A stretch of 64,000 bases of DNA. It comes from Cardinalis cardinalis. Taxonomy: Eukaryota > Chordata > Aves > Passeriformes > Cardinalidae. Numbering within the stretch: position 1 is the first letter of the stretch; each line of letters begins with the position of its first letter. Of this stretch, positions 36,444 through 46,990 are shown piece by piece. The DNA is taken from positions 1,543,687 to 1,607,686 of the forward strand of contig JACDOX010000106.1 of the NCBI GenBank assembly GCA_014549065.1, read 5' to 3'. The notes beneath the pieces are model-generated. The model saw only the letters and a program-made list of their open reading frames with translations. It searched no databases and was not told the origin of the DNA. The position numbers and the translations under genes are program-made.

Positions 36444-37847
36444 CACCTCCTGGCACCTCCACAGCACCATTAGGCACAAACATCGTGAAGAACAGGAAGA
36501 AGCTGTCCCAGGCAGGAACAGTTCTGCCTGTGTCTAAGCTAATTATTCACAGAAACACTGGTCAAACTCCCTTCCCCCAAGGAATTTGGAAACTATAATT
36601 TTTGCATTTATTTTCTACACTACTGCAAGTCTGGTCTCCAGCAAACACAAGGAAATAAAGCCATTTAAAGAAAAACAAAGAAAAAAAAAGATTTTTGTCT
36701 CGCAACTCATACTTCTGTCTTGCCACCCACCCGGGTTAGATTACACTGGTCTCCAGCAGNGAGGGATGCTTGGGGAATGGGAGCAATTTCAGACCCCAAG
36801 AGGTAGAGAAACATCTCGAGTTTCTCCACCACAGTAAGAAGTCCAGCCATGCCTGATGAGGAGGAGTTTATGTTGGCAAGTAGAGGGAAAGCATTAAGGA
36901 TGTGGCTTTGCTGTAGTTTATACAGAAACACTTCCCAGCGCTCATTGGTCACTCTGAATGTAGACAAGCCTAAAAGGTAATTTACTTCATGTTTAAGAAA
37001 TACTGAAGTAGCTCTGAAGAGCTCCTCATTAGTAGAAGAAAGGAGCTGCAGGACTTTGGCTGCTCTTCAGCTGGTGGCTGGGCAAACCACAGGGTAAGGC
37101 ATTTCTGCTGCAGGAATAACTGGAATTGCAGCCTTTACCCAGCAAAGATTGCAAGTGCTGAATTTTTTAAAAAAAATTAGTCTCTCCATCTATTTATAAA
37201 AGACATTTTATTTATTTTAAAACGAAGTCTCTCACATACCTGCTCTTTTATTTCAGTGAAAAAGTGCTTGTTTTCCAGGGTTTTTTCCCCTTTTTTTCAG
37301 TTTCTACAGTGAAGTTAAAGCACTTAATTGCAGAAGGGCTGCCACGCACATCATCGAGCTCCACACAGGACAAACACCAACTAAGAACCCACTGATCATA
37401 GACCCTGGCTTGGTCAATAAGCTGTTTTGTTTTGTTTTTTTTTTATTTACACAGTAAATACACATAGGCAGGAGATACCTTTGAACCTGCACAGACACAG
37501 CAGATGGGAACCAAGAAGAAATCCTTTATAAGATTAGGCTGCACGCTGAAAACACAATTCAAAGCAGAGTCATCTGCAGAGACCCCCTACTACTAACCAG
37601 CAGCATTCAGTATTAGCTGCAACACAGTGCCCAAAGCACTGTTCTGTGNTGTCAGGAAGCACTTACAGAGCCTGTCCTGTGTTTGGTGCAACAATCAACC
37701 TAAATGACTAAAGAAAGTACAAAAGGAGTGACATTGTTATGCTGCATTTCAGAATTTTAAGGGTCAGCTACATAAACATGGTGAGAATTTGAAGATATTA
37801 ATATTTGGATCACGGTTAATTCAGAAACAACCTATGATTAGTTTAAT

Positions 37848-37945
37848 AACCTAGTTATTAAATATTTAATAAATTCATAAACTATTAAAATTAATAAACT
37901 ATTTATATTCTATTAATAGCTATTTATAGTTTATTAAATAGTTTA
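37848..37945. repeat. AT-rich imperfect repeat (TTAATA/TATTTA words)
   Basis: About 100 bp is almost only A and T, built from repeated ATTAAATA, AATAAACTAT and TATTTATA words, several being reverse complements of one another, so it can fold back. It looks like a degenerate AT microsatellite within the intron. Confidence 0.7.
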
Positions 37946-39639
37946 ACTAAAGTGTTTCACTAAGACACTATTGTAAAGAAAGTTAAGATCAAGCTATGCT
38001 TGACAAATATAACAGCACTGGTTAATCAATAACTGGAGCAAAGCAATTCCATTACCCCTGCTATTCTGGCATGGGAAGTGTTTTGTTTTGCACATGGCAA
38101 AGATTCCCCATCCACCCTGGTGGTAAGAGCCCTGTCAAGACAACCACAGCTGAGAAACATCTGCACATCAGGTGGCTTCTGGGAGACTTGCTGCTGTGTG
38201 CAGTAATTCTTCAAATAACAAACTTAAAAGAAACCCATTACAAATGGTTTTAAAACTGCTTGGAGGCTGCCAAATCTGTTGTTGGGTACAGCTCACACTC
38301 CTCTCAGTTTGGGCAAACAAGCAGCCAATAGAAATTCCACTCTCCTTCTGGGCCCAGTTGTAAGAACAATATTCCACACTACTGCACGTATTTGGTGGTG
38401 ACACCAAGTCATTCCCCACCTCCCCCAAAAATCAGAGGGATCACAGGCAGAAAAATAACTTATGTTGGGAAAGGGCAATTCAGTCCCATCACTGGAGCAA
38501 TCCCCCCATTCACGTGTCATCTGAATGGAATAAAACTATTTTCAACAGAAGTAGTTATGATAACATAGCAAAAGGGATCAAAAAAATCACAAATTATACT
38601 GATGTATAAGTAATAATATAATATACTGGATACAGGTACCACTGAGTTCACATTTAGGGAGTCTATTCTGAACCCACTTCAGAAGTTTTCTCCCGTCTGT
38701 GCCTCCTCCTTACCCACAGTAGATAAATCAGCCGAATACCATGAGAATAAATAATTCTCTCTGCCCCCAAAGCCACCAACCTTAAAAATCTGCCACAAGC
38801 AACGAAAATACTGCTACTACCAAAGCAGCAACATTAAAATTCCACCTCAAAATCAGCACAGTACAAAGCAATGAGGGCGCCTGCCTGCNCTGGGATCTCT
38901 AACCACACGTCACTTCTGCCTAACAGAAAAACACAATTGCCCTTCTCCNTTTCAGGGACACGACGAACTCCAGGCCAGGAACTGCTCACATCTACAAGAT
39001 CTCTGCTGTGAGCTGCTTTCATACGCCGCCAAACACATCTCACACAGGCCCATCGGGGCAGAGCCGCCTCGCCCAGCGCGCCAGGGCAGGGCTGGTCCCA
39101 CACCAGGGCTCCAACGGGCAGCATCTGCAGCTCAGCACAGCCTGTCGTGACAGCCACACACCAACCACAAATCATATTTTTCTGCCTATGTCACTAGCAT
39201 CCCAGAGCCAGCAAATGCATTCAGAACCACATTTGGGTATTAAAAACATTCAACAATAAGTAATGGCAATCCAAACACATTGCCAGCGCCACAGAAAATA
39301 ATTACAGAGCAAGCCCCCTGCCTGCATTCATCCTTAAAAAGTACTTGGTTTCCTCCTCTTCCCCTTTTAAAGGTTTAAAACCCAGGTATTTGGGCACCTC
39401 CAGGTTACAGAGCTGAGAGCTGTAAGAGGCTCAGCTATGCAGGAAGACATCTGCTTCTTCCCCTACACCCCCATTTCACCCCACACAGCTGCTGACAGAC
39501 ACAGACGCCTTTAGATTTTCCCGTGTAACAACATCCCCAGGACCCGCTCACTTCCATAGCGAGCCCAGCCTTCCAGCACACACAACTCCGGAGCGAAAAT
39601 CCCCTCCTTCAGCAAACAAGAAAAAACCCCAGCAGGTTT

Positions 39640-40230
39640 CGCTCCACCTGCAATTTCATGCATTTTCACGAAAACGCCGATACCGCACCGACAACCCCAG
39701 CGATGCTTTCCCCCCTCGCTTCTGGATCCCCACCGGAGCAGAGCGGCCTCACGGATCCCCCTTCCCTCACGGACCCCCCTCTCCTCACGCCGCAGCCCCG
39801 GCGCGGGTTCCCCGCAGGGGCAGAGCGAGCGCCCGCGCCGGAGCTGCGGCGTGGAAAACCCCCGAACCCCGCCGCAAACTTCCTCCTCACCCCGCAGGAG
39901 CCACCGGCCGCTTCCCGCCTTCTCCTCCTCCTGCCGGGCTGCCCGTACCTGGCTCGGCGCCGGGAGGTCGCTGCCGTCCCCACGCCCCGTCCCCGCCCGC
40001 AGAGAGGGCGGGCGGCACTCGGAGCTCCCCGCCCCGCCGTTGCCGGGCGACGCGGAGGGGCCGGGCCGGGCCCCGGGGACCCGAGAGCCGCCCCCGGCAC
40101 CGCGGGTCCGGCCGTGGGCGGGCGGGCAGCGGCGGGAAGGGCCCCGCGGCACCGGCTGTGCCCTGCTCGGTGCTGGGCTCCGCTGGGTGTGAGTGACGCG
40201 CGCCCGACCCCGCTCCTCGGTTCAGTCGTA
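39640..40230. promoter_or_regulatory. RAB11FIP4: CpG island, candidate internal promoter of RAB11FIP4
   Basis: About 600 bp is dense in CpG, flanked by AT-rich DNA on both sides (abruptly so at 40,230). On the minus strand it contains CCGAGCCAG|GTACGG, a good donor at 39,949. On the plus strand GGGT|GTGAGTGA at 40,189 could be a donor for a divergent transcript. No TATA box is evident, typical of CpG promoters. The EF-hand N-terminus is not encoded here, so for RAB11FIP4 this would be an alternative promoter lying within the full-length gene. Confidence 0.65.
39949..40215 (-). other. RAB11FIP4: Candidate 5' UTR exon of a short RAB11FIP4 transcript
   Basis: The stretch upstream of the minus-strand donor at 39,949 is open in the frame that would join the next exon at phase 0, but has no ATG in that frame before the upstream TGA at about 40,222. 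It would therefore act as an untranslated leader, with translation starting at the ATG at 28,715. The exon's 5' limit is unknown and taken here as the edge of the island. Confidence 0.45.
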
Positions 40231-40379
40231 GTCATTCGGTTTTGCTCAAAAATAATGCGGTATTGCTCAAAATTATCTGTAATTAAAATTATGCGCAATT
40301 GCTGGTGAGAGGGGAAGATGCCTAGGGTTCCTGAGGAATGAAATGTGGCTTAAAACCCGATTAAAACCCGATTAATTCT

Positions 40380-40505
40380 CTCTATATTATATAATGATAT
40401 ATTATATAACTTTGTATAACATATATAATAAAATTTGATGTAATTATATGTTTATTTATATATTTACATATTTATATGTAATTTATATGTTTTTATTAGT
40501 TATAT
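40380..40505. repeat. AT-rich low-complexity tract
   Basis: About 125 bp consists almost entirely of TATAT, ATAATA and TTTATAT words, immediately upstream of a CR1 fragment. It is probably a degenerate AT microsatellite. Confidence 0.8.
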
Positions 40506-40511
40506 GTGTGC

Positions 40512-40610
40512 AGATGGCACAGCTTGCCCAGAGAAGCTGTGGAAGCCCCATCCACAAGTGTTCAAGGCCAGGGCGGACAGGGCCTCCCCACCCCAGGGTT
40601 ATTGACAATC
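40512..40610 (+). mobile_element. CR1 LINE fragment
   Basis: The words GGCACAGCTTGCCCAGAGAA, GCTGTGGAAGCCCCATCC and AGTGTTCAAGGCCAGGGCGG follow the known CR1 3' region in order (compare the common GAAGCTGTGGATGCCCCATC type). It is a short internal fragment without the 3' tail. Confidence 0.85.
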
Positions 40611-41093
40611 TTCCTGCAGGTGGTGAGTGTGCAGGAACACATCTGAGATGGAACAGAAGAANTTTTACTGACTGATTTTGGATTTCTGACACTTCATAAG
40701 TGAAAGGGTTGCAGTAGCAGGCGCTGAGGGCTGTCAGGTCCCCAGGCAGGGACAATCTTCGAGGACATCAGGGTTCACAGGTGACAGCCTCACCTGCCCG
40801 GTGTACCCCCATTCCTACAACAGAGTCACAACTGAAGACATGTTCGGCCTCCCTGCGATGGTGTCAGGCTAAAGCACCCTCAGTGTGCTCAAAGCAAAAC
40901 AGATCCTGTTAGGAAGTGATGTCTGGTTTGTCCTTGATTTTAATCCCTTTAGTTACAAGATAATGAGAAGCAAAACAAAAAGACTGAGAACAGTCACACT
41001 GACTTTGTTATTTTATATTCACTTTACTTCTTGGAAGTTGTGTAACTTCCTTTTTTGCAACACTTTGTAAGAGCTGTTTACTGTGCTAATAAA

Positions 41094-41365
41094 GGGGAAA
41101 GGAAAGGAAAGGAAAGGAAAGGAAAGGAAAGGAAAGGAAAGGAAAGGAAAGGAAAGGAAAGGAAAGGAAAGGAAAGGAAAGGAAANNNNNNNNNNNNNNN
41201 NNNNNNNNNNNNNNNNNNNNNNNNNNNNNNNNNNNNNNNNNNNNNNNNNNNNNNNNNNNNNNNNNNNNNNNNNNNNNNNNNNNNNNNNNNNNNNNNNNNN
41301 NNNNNNNNNNNNNNNNNNNNNNNNNNNNNNNNNNNNNNNNNNNNNNNNNNAAAGGAAAGGAAAGG
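41094..41365 (+). repeat. (GGAAA)n microsatellite containing an assembly gap
   Basis: Perfect GGAAA/AAAGG pentamers run from about 41,096 to 41,185, then 165 N bases (41,186-41,350), then resume to about 41,365. The gap is evidently in the repeat itself, and its true length is unknown. The strand is purely purine on one side, and such tracts can form triplex structures and stall polymerases. Confidence 0.97.
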
Positions 41366-44123
41366 AAGAAAGCAAAATCTGTTTCCATGTATGTGCAGCA
41401 TTAGACTACAAGGCAGAAAGGGGAATACAAAAAAAAAACATTTTCCCATAAAATTTCTATCTGGGAGCCAAACCCTGCCCTTATTGACTGTCACAGTTGT
41501 CACTGCTGTGTCACACATGGAGGGAAACACCATCCTGCAGATTCAGCCAGCAAACAAACACCTCCCTCCCAACTGTAATGGCACTGAAAGTCTCGGAAAA
41601 AGAAAGAATCCCCAGCCATTAGCCTGCCATTTGACCTGGTCATATTCCAAAGCCTGTCCTTAATGTCACCTCCAGGTATTTCAGAAGGGGCAAAGCTCTT
41701 TGGGGTGTACTTCTGAAACACTGCTCATACATGGAGTTACAAAGATGCTGTAAATGTAAATCACTGAAAGATCACTTAAGTACTTTATGCTTCTAAAATA
41801 TTTTGGACTTTATTGTGTCCAAAGACAAGGCATTTTCCAGAGAGGCCCAAAAGTTACTTGAAGCAAGGAATAAGGAAATTCTCAGAAAACAGAGCAAAGC
41901 AGGCAGACACAAACCCACCTACCAGTGTAACATCTCATGTCCCATGTATTCCCTGAACCTACCCTAATTTTCATCACAGCCAGTGACTTATAAGCGTAAA
42001 ACACTGCCGTTCAAAAAGGAAAAGAAGAGAAATTAATCAGCCCCAATTCTTATATATATGCAATGCTTAAAGCAAGTCACTGAACTTGATCCTTTTTGCA
42101 GTTCATTGAAAGAAAATGAAAAGAATTCCATCTCTGCTGAGCACAGAAGTTTTGGAAGGGCGGGGGATGCCTGAGGTTTAGTGTAACAAAGTGCAACAGC
42201 AACAGATGAAAGGCAAGCGCGGCTTCAGCCAGCACAGACGGCCGTCCCCACGTGTGCAAGGAGGGACTGGGACTCGGCGGGGCACAGGGACTCGGGCCAG
42301 GGCCCTGCACACGGGGACCCAGCAGACCTTGGGCTCCCTGAGGTGGCAGTGGGGGGCCCCGGACCCTTCCTGTTCAGGCGCTCTCCCGGGGAGCTGAGAA
42401 GCTGATAATGAACGGTGCAACAGGAATCAAAAACTCTCCCCAACATCCTCCTATTCATTGATCTGAATGAATGGCAAAGCAATTTCTGCAAGACAGATTT
42501 AGGGACAGACAACTTCACTGCTTTTTAAATAGGACACTTCTAAAATCTGCTTTTCCTTTCAGAATTCAATTTGAGAGAGACAGTTGTATGTCAGGGGCTC
42601 ACTGCAGAATAAACAACAATCACACATGAAATCATTACCTGCATGGTACATTTTGTAATTGTTTCCTGAAAGATGCAAGTCAGAAGTGTTTGTATTGTTA
42701 CACAGATCAGGCACTACTATGGACATGAAACCTGACAATTACAGAACCATTACCCAACACAGATCTACTTTCAACAGCTTGTAATGAGAAAAACATAAAA
42801 TAAGCATTAAACAGATAAAGCAGCAATAGTTAAAATGAATATTGTAATAGAAATGTTAAGAACATATACACAACTGCTGAACACTCTACTCAGTTTGCTA
42901 TCCAGGGCTTTGATATTTATTACACAGCAATAATTGAGAAGGCACAAATCTCTCATTGATAGATGCATTTCTCATAAAGGTCCTAGAAAATGTATGGACT
43001 TTAGACAATCACTCCTCATTAAGGAGCNACTGTATAAAATCTTTATTAAGTAATAACCTAGCTATAATACACGTTCATTTCTCACTTCATTAAAGCTAAG
43101 CCTGATTAAGTAGAGATTGTTATAAGCTGCCTTTGATCTCCATTGAGACAAAAACCTTGTTTTTACACATTTCATGATAAAGTGATAATTTTCAGTTTAA
43201 TATTATTTAAGATTTGTTTCCTACAAAGGGAAAAGAAGAGCACATTGTCATGGCTGAGGTTGGGCAGGTGACCATCACTGGCTTCTTTTGAAGGAATGAG
43301 GATTAATTTTGGGAGTGACACAGGCCTTTAAGTGCTTCATGCCTAAGAGCAGCAGGGGTGCAGAGGAAGGGTGTCTGCATGTCTGCTGGGACAGCAGCTT
43401 CCGCTTGGTGCAGCTGCAGCTCAACTGAGTCAGCGCCATGGAAGCAGAGCTTGCGTGATGCATTTCTCCCATCTGAGACTGGAGTCTATTCTCCTGTCAT
43501 GATTTCAGGCAGCTGAGGAATTTGTGCAGGTTAGTGACTGCTCAGATGACCATAGACACTGAAATATGCTCCAGGCTTTGTTGTGTGGTGTCACGAGCAG
43601 GCTCTGCACACTGAGACCCTCCTGAGCACAGGATTTGTGACCCCATCAGCAGCAGACCTGCTGCCTTTCAGAGGAAAGCCCTTCAATGCCTACACTCATC
43701 CCGTGCCGTAATTGCTGGACCCTGGAAACAGCAGGGTGTCCCTTCACACTCAGGAAAAAACAAGAGGAATTAAGGTGGAACCTAAGTCCCACCCTCCATA
43801 TGCCACTTGTATTAAGCGTACCTGCAAAGTACCTGTGCTGAGTCCTGTCCAGGGTTTGAGCACAGTGACAAGTAGCTGTCAACAGAGAGTAAATTTTATC
43901 CTCATTACCACAGGAAAGAAAATAAATTGGCAAAAGGATGCTTGGCACTGCCAGATCCCACAGATCTCCCAAACCAACACTATGAATCCTGAAAATNGGA
44001 CTTGCAGAAGCATGCCAGAGAAAATCTGAGGAAAATATTCAGTATTTGGGTGATTAGAAGAAGATTGCTGAATATATCACTGAGAGCCTAAATCAAACCA
44101 CTGCTCTCCCCTTCCCTTTGCGC

Positions 44124-44206
44124 GTGGTGAGGCATGGCAGGGAGCTGGAAAGAGATGATCTTTAAGGTCCCTTCCACCCCAAACAATTCTATGATTCTAT
44201 GATTTC
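44124..44206 (+). mobile_element. CR1 LINE 3' tail with octamer repeats
   Basis: The sequence GATGATCTTTAAGGTCCCTT, CCACCCCAAACAATTCTATG and a second ATTCTATG unit is the diagnostic avian CR1 3' end with its octamer tail. Only the last 80 bp or so are present. Of the three CR1 pieces in the window it is the only one with an intact tail. Confidence 0.92.
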
Positions 44207-46867
44207 CAGTAGCACCCAGAGTGCCTGGTGAAACCAGGGGCTCCTGGCCAGGAAACACCGAGCAGGGCACACCACTGAAAGGGTTGATGGCAGGGAAACC
44301 TGCTGATCTGGTACAAAGCACTGCAGTTTCTCTGGAGCAGTTCTGAACAAAGGCTGGCACCTCCTCTGCTGTTCCAGAGGCAGAATCCTTCCTCTGCATC
44401 TCACTAAGGCATCGCTCACAGGCGAGTCACCCTAATGACAAGAAACTGGAGCTGAAATGTGAAGAACAGACTAATTAATAATGAAGGTAATGAGATCACC
44501 AGAATATATATACACCAAACCTGCATCTTAATTATCTCATGAAAACTGGCAACTCCAATCATGTTTCAAAAGCCTTTAATCATGCTCTCTCTGATGAATA
44601 TTGGTGGCTATTTTACAGAGACTTATGTAAAAATACCTTTTGTGTAGGTTTTTCCCCTACAATAAGAGCTGGCCAAGTTACTACTGTGTGTAACTGCTCT
44701 GCTCCAAAATGAAATATCTCAGACTTGTAATTACAGCTGGTCTGATCTTCATCTCATCTACTCTCATCTTATTTTGGAGTGCTTCCTTTGAAGGAAATGC
44801 AGTAAGACTGGCATGAGTTNCTGCAATATTATTATGAAACCCTTTTATTATGACAGAACAAACCAAGAACAATCCCTAATTAAGGCAGTTTCTGCCAACA
44901 CAGAGGGAGCATACAGTCCCTGCCCCACAGACCTGGCAATCACAACAGGCAAAGACATTTGAGGTAGGAGAAAGAGGACAGAATGAACTTGCTCCCAACT
45001 ACAACTTGTTCTCATGATTTAAGGGGAAGTCAGGAGGGAGCTGAGATAGGATGAACACAGGACAAGTGCAGAGCAGGGGAGCTGAAGACTGCAGAGGGAG
45101 CAGAAACAGGCTGCGTTTACAGCTGGCAGAGCCTTTCCAGAACTTTCTGCAGTTTCTTCCCTGCCCTCCCCATCCCTTCATCCCTGAACAGGGTAAGGAG
45201 GTCAGCTCCAAACTACAGCTGCAGGGGAACGCTGCTCTGGGTGCAGCAGGCATAGCTCAACCCCTGCTCCCACTCCCAAAAAAAACCACAACCCAAGTGC
45301 CTGCAGAGAGGCTTATTTTAGTAATTAAGGAAGCAGCAATTTAGACTCTACACCACAGGGGTCTGCTCTCCCCATGACCCTCAGAGCAGAGAGCTTGCTC
45401 GTGTCCTGCCCCCAGGAAGAGCNAGGCACATCAAACAGCTCTGGNTGAGCACAGGGCTCGTCTCTGTGCAAGGTGAGAGCACCAAGGGCAGGACGGGCTG
45501 AGGGCCACGAGCATCCATTCCTTGGGCCTGTAATGAGCTTGGGCCCAACTCTGTGACATGCAATTACAGCATGAAGACATTTCAGGAGACTCACCCACTG
45601 CTCTCTCCAGAGAGGAGCTGCTTGTAACCTCTCTGCCATCAGCAGGTTATACTTTGGCTGCTTAATGAGGCGTTCAGAGGGATTTCCTGTGTTCCTCTCC
45701 AAAACCCCTCATGAGGGACAAGTAGTCAAGAGCTGTGAGTGCAAAGGCCAGATGATGGCACAGGATACACATCCCCCTCATCACTGCAACTGTACCATTA
45801 GNTTTTTCATGTCAAGCTCCGAAGGCATCTCAGAATGGTAGCTGTGAATCCATGATTAAAGCACCTTTGTCAAAAGCATTACAAAAATATGCCAGACACA
45901 AAATCTACTCTATTTAACCTTTGTCAAAAATGATAAGTAATAAAAAAATAAAACAAAACAAGCTACATGAGCAAATTCAAGTGAAAAATATGCAACCTGT
46001 CCTTTAGAAATGGGCTAGGAGGACTCTGGGAGGGCACGGACACATTCACTTTGCTGCCAAGAGCAGAGAAAGGAAAGGGAAGTGTGAGCATTCCTCAGCC
46101 ACCTCAGAGCTTAAACCAAGGTGGAGGCAAGCAGCTCCATATTGCACCAGAAAGATGGAATCACATTAACTCGCCTATCTCCACTGTGGCTGTAGGGAGA
46201 GGAGGCTTCAGGGCTTCTTTCCTCGCCAAGCAAGCTACTGGCCAGGGCTCAAGTGAGCCTGGGGCTGCAGATGGAGCAGGGGGTTCTGACAGCCCTTCTG
46301 ACACATGAATCGGCTGGATTATGCATGGTCTGTAGAACACAGGCTGCTGCCAGAAGAACTTTCTGAGAGTTTCAGCTCTGAGCATGTTTTCACAGCATGT
46401 TTTTAAGCTTTTAGTCCCTTCTCTGTGTAACACAACTGGTTAGCAGAGGAAAGGAAAAGAAACAGAATCAGTTGGCCAGGATAAGAATAATTCATGCTCA
46501 CCAGGGGCTAGTATTTCTCTCATGGCACACAGCAAGGCTGCAGAACAGAACATCCAAAAGCAAGAACAAACCTGCACTGAGCTCATGGGTGCGACTTCAC
46601 TTTGGTCCTATTGCTCGTTTGCATTACCACATCTCTTTAATCACACAATTACACACTACTTCCCACTGGTCTGGTTGTGTTCAGGACCCTGGCTGGTGGT
46701 GCTTGGCTTATCAGCAACTATTCAATATCTGCTTTAGTCTCTTGAACAAAGTGCAGCTTCATGTCTTATTTATGGCTACTACTAACAGCCTGCTCTGCAG
46801 ACAGAACTATTTATTTCCCCCTAAGCTTTTCTGTGGTGTTCATCACTCTGACATCTGAGTGCTCTGC

Positions 46868-46990
46868 AACGATTAATTTATCTTCATAAAGTCTCTTCAA
46901 AATGAGAGAAGATGGTATTCCCATTTTACAGATCAGGAGCTGCTGCACAGACAGATTGAGGTCAAACATTTCCACTCATGATAGGTCCTA
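46868..46990 (+). mobile_element. Ancient MIR-type SINE fragment
   Basis: The run ATTAATTTATCTTCATAAAG ... GATGGTATTCCCATTTTACAG, GAGCTGCTGCACAGACAGATTGAGGTC follows the core and 3' half of the MIR (tRNA-derived CORE-SINE) consensus familiar from mammals (CCCATTTTACAGATGAGG, then a CACAGAGAGGTTAAG-like block). In a bird such copies predate the amniote split, so it is expected to be strongly diverged, as seen. The identification is by word order from memory. Confidence 0.65.

Larger units (their letters stand above)
28797..39948 (-). other. RAB11FIP4: RAB11FIP4 intron (about 11 kb), no further exon recognised
   Basis: The sequence reads as non-coding: AT-rich 29,040-29,450, a short TA-rich stretch at 31,428-31,470, a GAG triplet run at 36,422-36,443, and an AT-rich imperfect repeat at 37,848-37,945. 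I looked on the minus strand for the EF-hand exons of long FIP4 (words such as KYLDPNDLGRINF) and did not find them. Several 60-150 codon open frames are present without domains or matching splice phases. Confidence 0.6.
8170..40220 (-). other. RAB11FIP4: RAB11FIP4 locus, visible part
   Basis: This is the span of the recognised gene, from the inferred 3' end to the candidate internal promoter. RAB11FIP4 is a class II Rab11 effector. It forms a parallel coiled-coil homodimer that binds GTP-bound Rab11 (and Arf GTPases) and works on recycling endosomes, in cytokinesis and in neural and retinal progenitors. The human protein has 637 residues by memory. The exons visible here give 523 residues, and the missing N-terminus (about 105 residues with the EF-hands) is not in the part I can read. 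Twelve exons join in phase over 1,572 nt with no frameshift or stop, so the gene is intact here. The main remaining doubt is where the 5' exons lie. Confidence 0.95.

Noticed and set aside
39511..40308. Overlapping 210-216 codon open frames in the 40-kb CpG island
   Set aside because: Three frames on two strands are all open because of GC content. The RAB11FIP4-direction frame has no ATG before the donor, and none matches the FIP4 EF-hand N-terminus.
41019..41663. Open frames of repeated KERKG or FPFLS units
   Set aside because: They are translations of the GGAAA microsatellite, joined across the N gap.
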